A DNA stretch of 64,000 nucleotides from Sindora glabra (taxonomy: Eukaryota > Streptophyta > Magnoliopsida > Fabales > Fabaceae), in the NCBI GenBank assembly GCA_020226215.1, contig CM035226.1, forward strand, positions 93,768,895 to 93,832,894. The letters are read 5' to 3'. The translations under genes were made by a program, and so were the position numbers. Of this stretch, positions 23,541 to 36,419 are shown piece after piece. Position 1 is the first letter of the stretch; every line of letters begins with the position of its first letter. The notes under the pieces are model-generated. The model was not told the origin of the DNA and did no database searches. It worked only from the letters and a program-made list of their open reading frames with translations.

Positions 23541-25400
23541 GTATAATTTCTTTGTATTAAGAAAACATTTTGAATAAATTAAATTTGTATTTAATTAAAT
23601 TAATTTTTTATTATAAATTTTATTTTTAATTTTTATTATTTTACAACTCATGCATTATTTTTTCTTTTTATTTGTTCTAGTTCATATTTTTCTATTTTTC
23701 ATATCTACTTTTTTTGCTTATAATTCAAACATTAATATCATTAAATAATACAAATATAACATAATATATTTTAATTTTAATTTTTTAATAATATTTTAAA
23801 TTTAAAATTTTAATATAGAAATTATTAATTAAAATTTTCGCCAATATATTTATGTTATATTATTTACAACTCTAATTTTTTGGCATCATGTTTTGGATGG
23901 CATGTTGAACCCAGTAAGTTATTTCTGTTTCGGCTTGGGGTGATGTATGTTTTCCAAGGCTTTACGTGAATTAGATGCTATATAATTGGTATTTTCACCT
24001 TCTATTTGCCTCTTTGTGCACCCAACTCATGTGCAAAGAATTGAATCTTTTTTCAAGAACAGGATTGGGCTTCCTAAAGTATAAGATACATTAAATTGGC
24101 TGGGTCCGTTAAAAAACATAAAAAAGCAATATATTTCTTCGCGTGATTATATGCTACTTTTGCTTTGATTGAAATAAAATATTTTAAAGCAATTTATAAG
24201 AATTTCTTATATTTTAAGTGGGACAGTGCACCTCAAGAATTAGAAGGTACACTTATAAACGTTTTGAGTGGAAGTTGTGATGTTTACTATTGTTTTGCTA
24301 ATTTTTATTTTGTAAACTTAATATTTTTTAAGTCATATACAGAATAAGAATATAAATATTGCGAATTGACTTTAACCCCTTCAGATACATTATATTTTTA
24401 TATTATTTATATATTTTTCAAATATTGATTATAATAAAATATTAGATGTTTATGCGATTGCATAGATTATAAACTAGTTTAGTCTAATAAGTCCCGTGCC
24501 ATAAAAGGATGCATTCTTCGTAATAAATTTTTATCTAATAATTCTTATAGCCCTTCACTTGTGCTAATTAACAATTTATCAAAAAAATATATATACAATT
24601 TTTGGATATTATACTCACTCTTAACAAATTTTAACATTTAATATATAAATTTAATCTCATAAAAAAATTCTAAAATGAAATAAAAATTATTGCATTACAA
24701 TTACATTAAATCCCAAAAATAATTGTTCTAAAATATAATCAATGTCTTAGAGTATAGAAAATTTTAATTTACTTATGATATATAAGATTCATTACTATTC
24801 ATGTATAGTCCATGAGTATATTCTTTATTTAGTAAAATTTTACCATATTTTATCATATATCGGAATCAAATAGAAATTTTCAAAAGAGATCAACAAAATT
24901 TTAGTTCTAATTCAAACATGCAGTTAATTATTGTTTAAGAATGATTCGATAATTATTAAATCTATCCTTTAATATAAAATTTAATTAAGAGAATAATCAT
25001 AATATTAAATTTTGATAGAAATAATAAATATAATTATATTTCATTATGAAATGAATTAAATTTTTATATTAAAAATATTAAATTATTATTTAAAAATGTA
25101 ATCATTATAAACTTTAATTCATAGATAAATATTTTTTATTTGTTTTAGTTACTGTTATAAACTCAACAAATTAATTTTTTTTAATTTTTTTTAGAAAGGA
25201 GCTATTGCATTGATTAATGAATTGACATTTTGCTTTTAAGAAAATGGACATTAAATATCTTTTTTGGAACAGAACTGAATTACTTATGTTCACTTAAAAT
25301 ATTTAAAAATATATAGCATATAGTAAGTCATAATGAATTTAAATTATTAAATTAAAAATATATTTAATTACAAGAATTATATATTTTCAGAATATTATCA
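23541..25400. other. AT-rich spacer, no gene recognised
   Basis: A slightly less AT-rich piece at 23880-24260 has short unsupported frames. The rest is A/T low-complexity DNA. Confidence 0.4.
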
Positions 25401-26394
25401 ATTACTTTTAAAGTGTATTCTTAATAATTATATATGTATTTCCTATAGTGATATAAGAATTTTTAATAAAAAAATAATAATTATAATAAATATAATTTTA
25501 ATAGGAATTTATTTCGTTTGTCTATATAATCAACCAATTAATTACAAACTAATCAATTTAGCATGAAATAAATTTTGATAAATTCAATATAATTATTAAA
25601 AAAATTTAATGCTGTGAATTAATCTTTTAAAGTTATTGACCTTGATTTAATGCATAAGAAAGTAAGAATAATATCCTATTACAAATTTTATGTTTGATTT
25701 GTTTTGAATTATAGTGGTCATTTTATCAAATTAAAATTAGTTATTATTTTAGAAATGTTGATGTAATGCAGGAAGACTTGAATATTTTTTGTCTGAATGA
25801 ATATAATATTTTTTAAAATAAAAATGTAATTTTTTAATTCCCAAAAATTTAATCGATTTATAATATTATGAAATAAAGAAAGCATATAAATAAATTTATT
25901 TTATGATGTGCAATAGTTTTTCATATTACCAACGTTGAATTATTATTTAAAATGTTAATAATTGCCAAATTTATTCATCAAATAATTACTGTTAACTTGT
26001 TATTGATTTAAAAAGGTCATGCTTATCAAATTGATTCATTCGTTAAATATTTATTTTTGATTTCTTATTAATTATTGATTATAGAGATAATATCTATGAA
26101 TTAATTTTTTTATTTTTTTAGAAAGGTACTAATATATTAGTTAAACACATAATTTTTAAAAAAAAAGAAAATAAAAATTAAACTGCGAGCAATAACAATT
26201 ATAATCAATTTTTTTGATAATTAAAAAAAAGAAGTTGAACCAAATAGAAATATAATTAGTTAATTACATGCTAATTATATGCACATTTAAAAGCTATCTC
26301 GATGGGATCTAGTAAACATAGATCTTGCTCTACACATGTATTAGTCACTCTTTACCAATCAGACATTATAAAATTGATATTACTGAAAGGATTG

Positions 26395-26755
26395 AATCAT
26401 TGTGCCATCTTTGCAATTGAAATACAATTAATTAAAAATAAAATTGAAAAATAAGAAAAATAATGCAGGAAGATGGGCGATAAATTTATCAGAAGACAAT
26501 CAAATTAAGAAGACGAATAAAGGAAAGACAAAAAGAAGAAGAAAAATGTAAATTTTAGATATTTAAAGGTCCAATACCAGTGCAACTCAATCGTGAAACA
26601 TTTGAAAGTACTATTTTTATTTTATATAGATTCAAAATTTTCATCTATATAATTTATTATTGAAAAAGAAATCTACTTTACGATTAAAAAGTATCTAAAA
26701 ATATATATTACGCATTTAGTTATCCCCAGATCTTTTTAATAAATTTGAAATTAAT
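26395..26755 (+). repeat. Interspersed repeat, copy 1
   Basis: Aligns at moderate identity with 62120-62464: both run from 'attgaatca..gtgccatcttt' (or its match) through 'catttagttatcc' to 'aatttnaaatta'. The second copy is cut by the N gap, so its right end is unknown. Non-coding. Confidence 0.6.
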
Positions 26756-27038
26756 ATAATTTACATTAAAATCACAATTAAATCTTTTAAATATTATCAA
26801 TTGATCTTTTAAAAATGTTAACTATAAATTATCTATTAATGATATAATAATTATTAGATTTAATTATTAAATAATTATGTTTAATTTTTTTTACTATGAT
26901 GGTATTTCCTATAAATTCAAATTAATTTTTATTTTAGGAAAAACTAATAGAATGAATGAAGAATTAAATATTTATAAATTTTTTAGATAAACATGCACAT
27001 TTATTTTTTATATAAAATGAAAGTAAAATGTCTTTTTA

Positions 27039-27040
<2 letters not shown>

Positions 27041-27108
<68 letters not shown>
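27041..27108. repeat. (TA)n microsatellite
   Basis: A run of about 68 bases of alternating TA in AT-rich DNA. Confidence 0.95.
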
Positions 27109-27109
<1 letters not shown>

Positions 27110-27799
27110 GTTTTGAATATGAAAGTAAACTTTTCTATAAATAAGCGTTTCAATTTTCAAGATTCACAAAAATCTAAAATTTAAATGATAATTAATAGAA
27201 ATAATTACTAAATAAATATTTTTGACTTTTGATTTATTATTGTGATATAGAAAGAAATGATGATCTTAAATTAAAAATTTTATTTTAAAATGACTTTTGA
27301 ACATTAAAGTAAAATGTGTTGCATTTACTTGTAACATGTATACTCTAATTTTATGAAATATTTATTATATAATTGTTGATATCATATCCGTACACAATAA
27401 TATTTGAATTTTCTATTTCAAATTTTATTTTCATGTTTCAAAGTAATACTTCTCAAGTGTTTTCTCACAATTTCAATGAGTAATATTTTTACTAATATAT
27501 TTATTTACTCTAAAATAAAATTTATTTTTGTAATAATTATATATGTATCTCTTAAAGTCATATAAGTATTATCTTTTGGAAAGTGAAAATTATGATAAAT
27601 ACTAATTTTGATAATATTTTTATTCCATAATTTATATAATTATTTTTATTTTTTATCAGATGAAAATTTATTTATAATAATTACATATGTATCTACTAAA
27701 ATTATATAACTTAAAACTAGTTATTATCATAATTTTAATTAGAAAGTGGAAATTATAATAATATAATTTTTGCTAAAATTTGTATTTATGTTAGTATAA

Positions 27800-29420
27800 G
27801 TTAATTGATTTATTAAGAAATAATTGAGGAAGATAATATTTATTATATTAAAGAGAATAATTAGGAAATGTGTATACATAAAGAGGTGCAAAATAAAAAT
27901 TTTAGAAAAATTTGTACTAAATTTTGTGTTGAGTTTAACCCAAATTCTAATTGTTATTGATTATTGATTATTTTTTATTGTGAATTATCTTCTTATTTAA
28001 GTTAAGTATTTGCATTAAAGAAGAATTGTAATTCCTTATTTTATAAGTATTTTTATGTTATAAATATTTGTATTAACTGAAAGTTTAATGTATAAGAAAG
28101 ATAAGAAGTGAGTACTTAGAAGGGTTTCATACCCTAATTTTAAGCACATAACTGGCAAAGGAAATCACTTCTAACAACCTCCCACAAGCTTGACTTATAG
28201 ACATACAGATTCTAACTTGATATAAATCCCTTAAACCTATATCTAATATAATTACTCAAAAATGCTTTTATGTTTTTATATTAAAAAAGATAGAATTTTT
28301 TCATTTTTTTTAATACCAAGGGCAATACATTATCTATAAGTTAAAAAAACTAGTGTACTAAAATTGCATAATATATATAGACATCTTTTATACAAACACA
28401 TAGATACATATACACATGCATAGGCATTCTACACCAACTATCAAATTTGCTTCAAGATAATGTCTTCAATCGCCACAACACTAATAAGGGTTTATCATGT
28501 TAGTTTCAAGGCCTAAAAAATATTAAAAAATGATGCGTGACTTAAATGAATTCAATAAGTGGATAAGCCATCAAAAACCTTCTATTTAAAAAAATCATTC
28601 ATAAAAATTTAGGAGAAAATCTTATTTCTTTCAAACATTTCATTTCAATCATCATAAACTTGTAAATTAAAAAGTAAACTTTCTAAACATCATTTCATTC
28701 AGAATCAAGATTAATATTATTAAACACTTTATAGCTAAATTTCATTTTCATAAAATAGACACTAAGTATAAAAATTCTAAAGTACTAAAAATTTTACACA
28801 ATCAATATAATAGTTTAAATACTTGCATGAAACAATGAAACGAGATCCTACTGGGATTTTCAAATAAATTACCCATCAAATATTGATGTAAAAAGGGTTA
28901 AATCCTCTTTTAGACTTAGAGTCAAATCTTAAACCCTAATCCAAAGTATGAAGGACCTAGTCCCTTGCTAAAGGCCAAAGTTAAGTCCAAGGTCCCAGTA
29001 TCAATTTAATGTCATATCACATAAATCATAAATATACACCTCCCCTTATTCCTCCACATCTCCCCCTCTATTTCTCCATACAAAAATTCTACCTTATGCC
29101 ACACGTAAGAGCCATGGCAATATAGAAATTCAAGTATAATTAGGGCATTCTAAGGAAATTCCCAAATATTCATCGCAAACTCAATTCACATTTCATACAT
29201 CCAATTCAAAATTTCTCATCATCTTTATATATAAGATAATCACAAACCATCCTACTTTCCTTAAAATATTAAAATATTATATTTTAATATTTTATTTTAC
29301 AGGAGAATATAAAAGTGAATGTTATTATTTTACAATATTATTACAGCCAATATTTGAAAATAAAAAATATAATTTACAACATTTGAAAATTTAAAAATAG
29401 AGATCACAATTTTGTATAAA
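27800..29420. other. Spacer with possible decayed LTR sequence
   Basis: 28440-29250 has the composition and run of C-rich blocks seen in old gypsy LTRs (for example 'gccatggcaatatagaaatt' near 29113, and a C/T-rich stretch at 29040-29080), but no ends, primer site or coding remnant could be found. No gene is recognised. Confidence 0.25.
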
Positions 29421-29499
29421 TTATTAAAAGTTGCACTATATATATGCAAATGCATAAATTAATTGTACCCTTAAAAAAAAATCTAACCGCTTCCATAAA

Positions 29500-29824
29500 A
29501 TCTATGAAATTTTTTTAAAAAATATTGGGGCCGTTATTGACTGCCTCTAAGAGACAAAATCAATTTTTTAAAAACACATTAGGAGCAGTTAACAACTGCT
29601 TCAATGCTTAGTAGATAAATAGCGGGAAAAAAATAGAGGCAATTACAAACCACCTCAAAACAGCGAGCAGGTTCTGCAACAGTTATTGGGAACCCTCTCC
29701 AAACTCCATCAGCGGCTGCCTTTTTAGTGATTAAATAAGCAGCTACGAACGCTACTTAAGGCGGTTGAAACAGTCTCTAAAACCAACATGGAACTGCCTC
29801 TAGGGCTCTGTCTTTTTTTATAGT
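29500..29824 (-). mobile_element. Right end of a CACTA-like element
   Basis: Ends in 'ctttttttatagtg' at 29824, the inverse of a CACTATAAAAAAAG terminus. The 300 bp before it contain repeated subterminal words of the type aggcggtt / aaccgcctc in both orientations (for example near 29530, 29590, 29645 and 29758), as is usual for CACTA subterminal regions. A matching left CACTA end with the same 3-base flank was not found, so the element is partial or its other end is too decayed. Confidence 0.5.
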
Positions 29825-31439
29825 GCATGGAGATAATTACCATCAATGTTCATATGCAACCACATCTAAATACCCAATTCCCTACACTTTCTCTTTAAAG
29901 GCTTGAAAGCCACACATCAAGCTCATTTACTACTTGTGTTATTAACACGTAAGAATGCTCATATCTTGTCTCTCTTGATAATATTTTTACACAATATTGT
30001 CTCTCTTAATAACATTCCTAATGCTGATAGATGTCCGGGTGAAATTTAATTGTAAAATTTCATTTCATTCATTACTTTAATAATATCATTCTAAACCTCT
30101 ATTAATGAATATTTTGTATTGCCTTTTTTTGTTAAAAGTTAGGGTTACTTAATGTTTTCCCTTATTTACATTATTGTATTCTCATTACATTAATTTTTAA
30201 AATTATGTGCTTGAATTATTTGCAATTTTCTTATTTAGATATTTTTTTATAAATTTTAGATTGTTATTTTCTCATGACATTAATTTTTATAGTTTTTTTA
30301 ATTTTTATATCAGACATAAAAAATTCTATAAATTTTGAATTTATTAGTTTTTCCTCATTAAAAGTCGCATATTCTCAATACTTTGATTTCTAAATTTATG
30401 TCTTTTCATTATATACAATTTTCTTAGTTATAATTTTATAATTTTTAAGTTGCTTTTACAAATCAAACCATTTTTTAGTTTCTTAAGCTCATTATTTAGA
30501 ATTTTCTATGTTTCTTCATTTTTTATATTTTAAGTATAATTGTTTATATTCCCCAAGCACATACAAATCTACAATATCATACATTAGCTACGGATAAATT
30601 CTTATTAAAAAGATTACCTTTTTCCTTTTAGCAAATTACAACCATAATATAAAATTTACAATTGAAAAAGAAACACTACCAAAAACCATTAAAAAATTAA
30701 TTTTCATAATGCAATAAAAAAACTAACAACAAATATATACATGAACTTCAAACATATGATTTGATTATTATTTATAAAACGTTAAAACTTTTTCAATAAT
30801 TTTACTTATAATTCATAAATTATAAATTCACAACTATGTTAACAAATATTAAATCATGAGTTATATATTTAAAAAATATGTTAGATAAAGTTACAATATT
30901 TTGCAACGATACCTTATAATATATAAAATTTATCACAAAACTTAAGATATATTGCATCTAAAAATGCATATGCCACAAACCATTTTACTAAACAGTTATA
31001 AAATTTACAAAACAAATTTACCAATAAAATTTGCAAAACTAATATTGCAACAATGAAACAAATAAAATATCTCACTTCAATAGAATATTCAAATAAAAAT
31101 TAATCAAATTTATATAATCAAATAAATAATAAGAGTAATATGATTATAATTGAACTTATCTGCATGAAAGAATAATGAGAAAATTGAGGAAAGGATAACG
31201 GCCAACAAGCAAGGTAACACAATCTCTACATTTTACAAAATCAAGGAATCAAAATATGAGATAGAGTAATGAAAACAATAATATCAAAACATAAAATATA
31301 CACAAATATATTTTAGAAACAAGAAAAATGGTGCAACTCCACTCTCTTCTCTCCTTTGGATTCTAGGTGTTGGTGATGGCAAAAATGGCAGTTTGTTTGT
31401 ATTTGTAATGCATTACTCTATTGATGGCATCTTTCAAGT
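29825..31439. other. AT-rich spacer
   Basis: No gene was recognised. 'cactaccaaaaaccatt' near 30674 resembles the left end of a CACTA element, but no partner end was found. Confidence 0.35.
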
Positions 31440-31810
31440 TGTTGGCAATTACATATTGCAATAGCAAAGTAGTCTTTAAATAAAAAAATTTAGCCATCAC
31501 TGCATGTTATCTAAAAAATTGAATCTGATTACATCATCTCCATTTTCCTATGCAATCTTATTGCAATGACATTATAGGCACTAAATGATAAATTCAGTTG
31601 TCACTATATATTCCTAAAAATCTGAATTTTACTATGTTATCTTTATCTCCTCATGAAACCTTATTGTGACAATAGTGTAGTCATTAAATGATAAATTCTA
31701 TCATCACTATATATTCACTAAAATTTTAGTTTCACTTGCACCTTTTCCTTTTCCCATACAATTTTATTGTGGCGATAATATCATTTTTATAGAGTATTTA
31801 AAAAAAAATA
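31440..31810 (+). repeat. Tandem repeat, about 105 bp units, 3 to 4 copies
   Basis: Recurring order in each unit: 'cttattgyraya', then 'cactaaatgataaattc' or 'cattaaatgataaattc', then 'tcactatatattc', then a C/T-rich block and 'cat'. Units start near 31440, 31547, 31656 and 31760, the first and last being the most decayed. The words resemble subterminal repeats of DNA transposons. Confidence 0.6.
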
Positions 31811-32994
31811 ATTACTCCATTTTTCAAACTATTTTTTTATAATTTTTGTTTTCTCTATAGATGACATTGTCATCTTAATATAATTTGCTAGACGTAAGGA
31901 TTCAAATAGCAGACTGAACAAACAAATTGCAGACGCAATATCATGGATGCCGAAGGACTGCATCCGCATCAGCCCGCTTTTATGTTGTGATTTTCATTCA
32001 CACTCACTGCGGTCCTTAATGGATGCAATATAGTGGAGTTGCAGTGGGATGCAGTGATAACGGCCTGTATTTTAGTGCATTTTACACCCAATTGAGTAAG
32101 TTCGCTATGATTCCCTCAAATCAAAATTTTAGAAGATTAGAAAACAAGTAATAATTTTTGTTGTGAAAACAAATGATTTTAGGAGAGATTCTGAACAACC
32201 TTCATCAATCTTAACTATCTATTAGAAAGGAAAGAAGAAATTTGAAAAAATTTAAACAAAGAAACAGAGCAAAAGCCAAAGCTCAATTATGGCAACACAC
32301 TATTCTTCTTCCAAACAAACACAAGCACATGATTCGGTATCAAAATCAAGCATTTTTTCCTACTCATGCATAGTCAAAGGGAGTCTTGAATAATCCCTCT
32401 GTATTTTTGCCCGATCTGGTTCTGGTATTCCTAGATCTAGTAAATTTTTTGGTGCTTCCATTTAAGGATTTAAAAAATAGTTTGCGACCCTAATATTGCA
32501 TGTAATCTAAGATTTAAAAAACAGTTTGCAACTGTAATATTACCCGCAATATTACATTTTTTAGCCAGATCACATTCACAATTTTTTGCAATTTTAGACC
32601 ATTATAACTGCGTTAATTCTCATCGCAATGCGACTGCGACCGCAACTGCAATTTAAATCCATGCGCATAACATTACAATTGCAGATGACACTGCATCTAT
32701 GATTTTTCATAATTTTGTACTGTAACAGTCGCATTTTCCCACATTTATTCATAAATTTGCAAGCCACAAAAAATCACAATAGCAATTACAATTTAAATCC
32801 TTGCTTCCATTAGAAAATGGGATTGAAGTTCCCTCTTCTGTTAAAAGAGAAATAGAGGAGGAGAGAGATTTAAATCAGAATAGCAGACTGATTGTGGAGC
32901 CTATTTTCTATTGTTCTGTTTCGTAGCTCCCAAAGTTCACAGGAGTGAAAAGTCCTGGCCAAGACTCGAGTAACGGCTTTTGTTTTATTAAGTG

Positions 32995-33130
32995 GAAAAT
33001 ACAATATATAAACACTGCCTCTCCAATATTCATCTGACGTTTGTGAAGCCTACAAAACCAAAATGTGCAAGTGGTAATGAGTTAATGACCACCGCATGCC
33101 CATTTCAACCTCAACCAACTCACACTTATT
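32995..33130 (+). promoter_or_regulatory. Weak promoter-like stretch
   Basis: 'aatatataaacactgcctc' at about 33003-33021 resembles a plant TATA box followed by a C-rich start region. No open frame of any size follows, so this may be chance or a relict. Confidence 0.2.
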
Positions 33131-33288
33131 TTACAAACAGGAACTGTTAAATTTATTTGTAAAAAAAATTGAATGCATAAAAATATTGTATAAAAAATAA
33201 TGATTAATTTTTAATAACTTAAAATAACATCAATTTTATTAAATGATTCTTGTATTTTTTTTAGATTATACTGTCATGATGATGATAA

Positions 33289-33290
<2 letters not shown>

Positions 33291-33330
<40 letters not shown>
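33291..33330. repeat. (ATT)n microsatellite
   Basis: About 13 consecutive ATT/TTA triplets. Confidence 0.95.
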
Positions 33331-33889
33331 GAAATGCCTCTTAAAAACTAAATGATATAAATAATATATTCAAATTTATATATTCATTTTACTTGGTTGT
33401 ATTTAATATTATTATCTTGTGAAATTTAGAACTTTAATTTGATCAAATTGATTATTAATTTATTTTTGAACTGGTAGTACTATGTTATATATAAATCATA
33501 TTTACTTCTATGTGTGTGAGTTTTATAAGAATTTATGATTGCAGTGACCGCAATCCGCATTGTAATGGAGACATCAACCGCAATCTTGAAAATTACAATG
33601 CGATTACATCTGAAACTGCAACTATAATTTAAATCTCTAATTAAATCTATTTTTGGTGTTAAGTTTCTCAACATATAACTTTTACACATATACCATTGAT
33701 CAAAAAAATATTGTCAGTATATATATCATCCCAATAGGTTAAATTCTAGTAGTGATAATTTGTTCATTAATTAATGTCAGGCCTAAAATAATAAAATTTA
33801 CAACAGAATTAACTCTTTCTTATGATGAATACACACACACATGGTTTTTAGATGGCTAATTATACATGCACTTTTAGTATGCAAAGTAT

Positions 33890-34145
33890 AACTTGAGACC
33901 CAAATAGAGTCCCTAAAAATTTTAAGGACAAGTCAAGGAGAGAAACGAAACCTTAACCCCCTGTGTGTTCTTCATCAATACTTCCCCTGTTCGTGGCCAA
34001 TCATTTTTGCACTTCTAGAATGAAAACATAATAGAACTTGAAACCCAAATGACGTAATGAAAATTTAAGAACAAGTCAAGGAAGGAGGGCGAAACCCTAA
34101 CACCCTCTGTGTTCATCTTCAATACTTCCCCTATTTGCATCGTTC
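33890..34145 (+). repeat. Tandem duplication, two units of about 137 bp
   Basis: Unit 1 (about 33893) and unit 2 (about 34040) share the order 'acccaaat', 'aaaatttaaggacaagtcaa', 'gaaaccctaacaccctctgt' or its near match and 'tcaatacttcccct'. Non-coding, and leads into a pyrimidine-rich stretch. Confidence 0.65.
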
Positions 34146-34599
34146 TCCCCTTTATTCGTCTCTTCTCCCTCGTCTCCTTTGACCTTATCATTTTTTTGTA
34201 GGGTTACGCAGTCATGCAAATCTCCTTTTTTTGCTTGTGTATTCCGTTTCATTTCTTGTTACTTGTCCTATTCAGTTTAACTTTTATGGTTGCTCACGTC
34301 CAATTTTGTCCATATAACTAAAATAAAAAAATTTTAAAAATAAAATTTTAATTAAATTTTTTTAAAAAAATTAAAATTAAAAAATTGTAACCCATTGCTT
34401 CTATTTTTCTCACTTTCAACAAGTGATTACCTATTTGAATTATTAAAACTGCCAAACTCTATCTATCAGGAGCTTGTTTCTTCACTAATTTTACTGGAGA
34501 ATTCTCTCCTTTCACACAGAAAAAAGAGGGGTGTTATTCGTGGACCGCTCTTTCTCTCTTTTTATTTGACTATAATCAACATCTAGAGTAGGGGAGGGG

Positions 34600-35425
34600 G
34601 AGTTTCCATATTTTCATGCAAAAGTTGGCTCTGAGAGGAGCAGCTCTCTCCCTCGATCTCCAAGACGGCTCTCTTCTCTAGTTCTCTTGTAGTCACATAC
34701 CGCATGGAGGCAACGTCCTCTCTCCCCCTAACAGTAGCAACTTGAGCCTCTCAATTTTTGTATATTCGAAACAAGGAGGAATGGTGTTGTTCGTGCGCTC
34801 GAGAAGTGAGATTTTAATGCCTTTGCTCATGAAGAAGCAACGTCATATCCTCAAAACAGCATGCTATGACGTCAAAGGGGAATGACGCGAAACTCAAATG
34901 AAGTCTTCTGCGGAAGACAAGAGAACTAAAAACGAGCTGATTGTCGTTCAAGACAAGAGAACCCACGGCACCTATTTGCTCTGGCTTTGAAAATCAACGG
35001 GCTGAAATCCATGAACATCGTTCTCTCGGTGAAAGACGTGGCCGCCGTTGGTTTCTGCATGAATCAGTCTGTGAGTCACTCGTCAACCAAGCCACACAAC
35101 GGGAAACCTTCTATGGTTTTCATTTGGGTCAGGACCTCGGAGACAAGTCTGTTTTAATGGTTGGTATTGTCAAAGTCCGCTTACTATTCCGCTTGAAATG
35201 GTCTCTATACGAAGATATTTGGAGGCCGTCATGTCCAGGATATCCAGATTAGGTGTTGGTGGACAAGATCACCAGCGCACTATAATGCACATGGGTTGAA
35301 CGGAAATGAGTACCTGTTGTTGGTGATGTAAGAACTGTGGACATCGAAATGCTAGACCCTTGTGTGAGATGACATGTAGCAGGTGTGATGTACGGAGTTA
35401 CAGATATGATGATCATGGGTAAGAA
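34600..35425 (+). pseudogene. Gene-like higher-GC stretch, unknown; Cys-rich tail
   Basis: Composition is clearly less AT-rich than the surroundings. A plus-strand open frame covers 34941-35252, but alternative frames are equally plausible (for example one reading INGLKSMNIVLSVKDVAAVG near 34995). At 35327-35422 one frame reads CKNCGHRNARPLCEMTCSRC then DVRSYRYDDHG and stop. The C-x2-C-x8-C-x3-C-x2-C spacing could be a small zinc-binding piece. A stop codon lies just upstream of it. I cannot name the family. It is probably the relict of a gene or of a transposon coding region. A pyrimidine-rich, promoter-like stretch precedes it (34140-34200). Confidence 0.35.
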
Positions 35426-35794
35426 TGAACGTACATGGCTGTTTGATTAAATTTAATTATATATATGTTTACTCAAAATTATTATTATTTATTTTAGTTA
35501 TTTTTTGTATTTATTTAATATTATTAAGATATTATTTTATGTAATTTCCTATTACGGAATAAAGTAAAATAGTTTGGAGATTCAAATTATTTAATATTCT
35601 TGAGATAAAAAATATTTTAAAATTAAATCAGAAGAGTCGATTAAATTAAAAATTTTCAATATTATTACATATAAAAATTATATTATATTCATCATGTGCA
35701 CTTTTTATTTATATACATTTTTGTGATAATGGAATAATATTGAAATTAATTGTGAGTGCAATAAATATAATTTCAATTTTCTTAAGCAATTCTC

Positions 35795-36031
35795 TATTTA
35801 AATTTGACTATAAAATTGAATAAATTTGATATTTCAAAAAAATTACAAAGAATAATATTCAATTATGATTTTAATTTTTTTCACAATTTTGTAGTTAAAT
35901 TTGATCATGAAGTTAACAAATTTGATATTTTAAAATTGTGGAATAATATTAGAGTTATAATTTCAATTCTTCTAAAACTCTTTATTTCAAATTTGGCCAT
36001 GAACTTGGACAAATTTGATTATCAAAATTAA
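35795..36031 (+). repeat. Degenerate tandem repeat, about 95-105 bp units
   Basis: Three units open with 'aaatttgactataaaattg', 'aaatttgatcatgaagtta' and 'aaatttggccatgaacttg', each followed by 'caaatttgat' or 'taaatttgat'. The repetition produces an open frame of 75 codons that is not a convincing protein. Confidence 0.6.
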
Positions 36032-36419
36032 AACTTATTGATGCAATGCCAAATAAATAAACAAATAAAACCACTTAAAGTAATTTTCTTATCTTATTAT
36101 TTTAAAAAAATATATTACAACCATTTTTATTAAAAATATTCCAAAAATAATGAAAATCCTTCTAAAATGATAAATAAATAATAAAATCTCTCAAAAATAA
36201 CAAAAAAAATTCTTTCAAAATAATAAAATTTGTACTCACGACATATCAAAGTTAAATAATCCAATTACAAATGCAATTACAATGGTACTTAACATTATTA
36301 AGGTACTCTGTTTCATCCAAAACTACCATGGAAGTTGGATAGTTTGGAAAACTAAATCAACACTTTAATTAAAATTAAAAATCACATTATTAGGAAAACA
36401 CACATATAATACAATAATG

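Larger units (their letters stand above)
25400..27800. repeat. Diverged dispersed AT-rich repeat units
   Basis: The phrase 'ataattatatatgtat' followed by 'atataag' occurs near 25427, 27533 and (as 'ataattacatatgtat') 27679, each with similar surroundings. 'tagaaagg' after a long T-run occurs near 25192 and 26120. These are old copies of the same AT-rich unit without clear ends. Confidence 0.45.
31897..33640. mobile_element. Cluster of TIR elements related to the 3 kb insertion
   Basis: Left-type ends occur at 31899 ('aaggattcaaatagcag') and 32464 ('aaggatttaaaaaatag'). Right-type ends occur at about 32662 ('gcaactgcaatttaaatcc'), 32803 ('gcaattacaatttaaatcc') and 33634 ('gcaactataatttaaatc'). 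Subterminal GC-bearing words (gcgaccgcaac, tgcagtgggatgcag) stand out from the AT background. One tidy unit is 32464-32664, a MITE of about 200 bp. The rest look like nested or broken copies. No transposase was seen. Confidence 0.5.

Noticed and set aside
32281..32390. Short frame starting MATHYSSSKQTQAHDS
   Set aside because: Only about 34 codons inside a cluster of MITE ends; no homology recognised.
33003..33021. TATA box of a gene
   Set aside because: Good TATA-like sequence but no open frame or exon follows within a kilobase; kept only as a weak regulatory entry.
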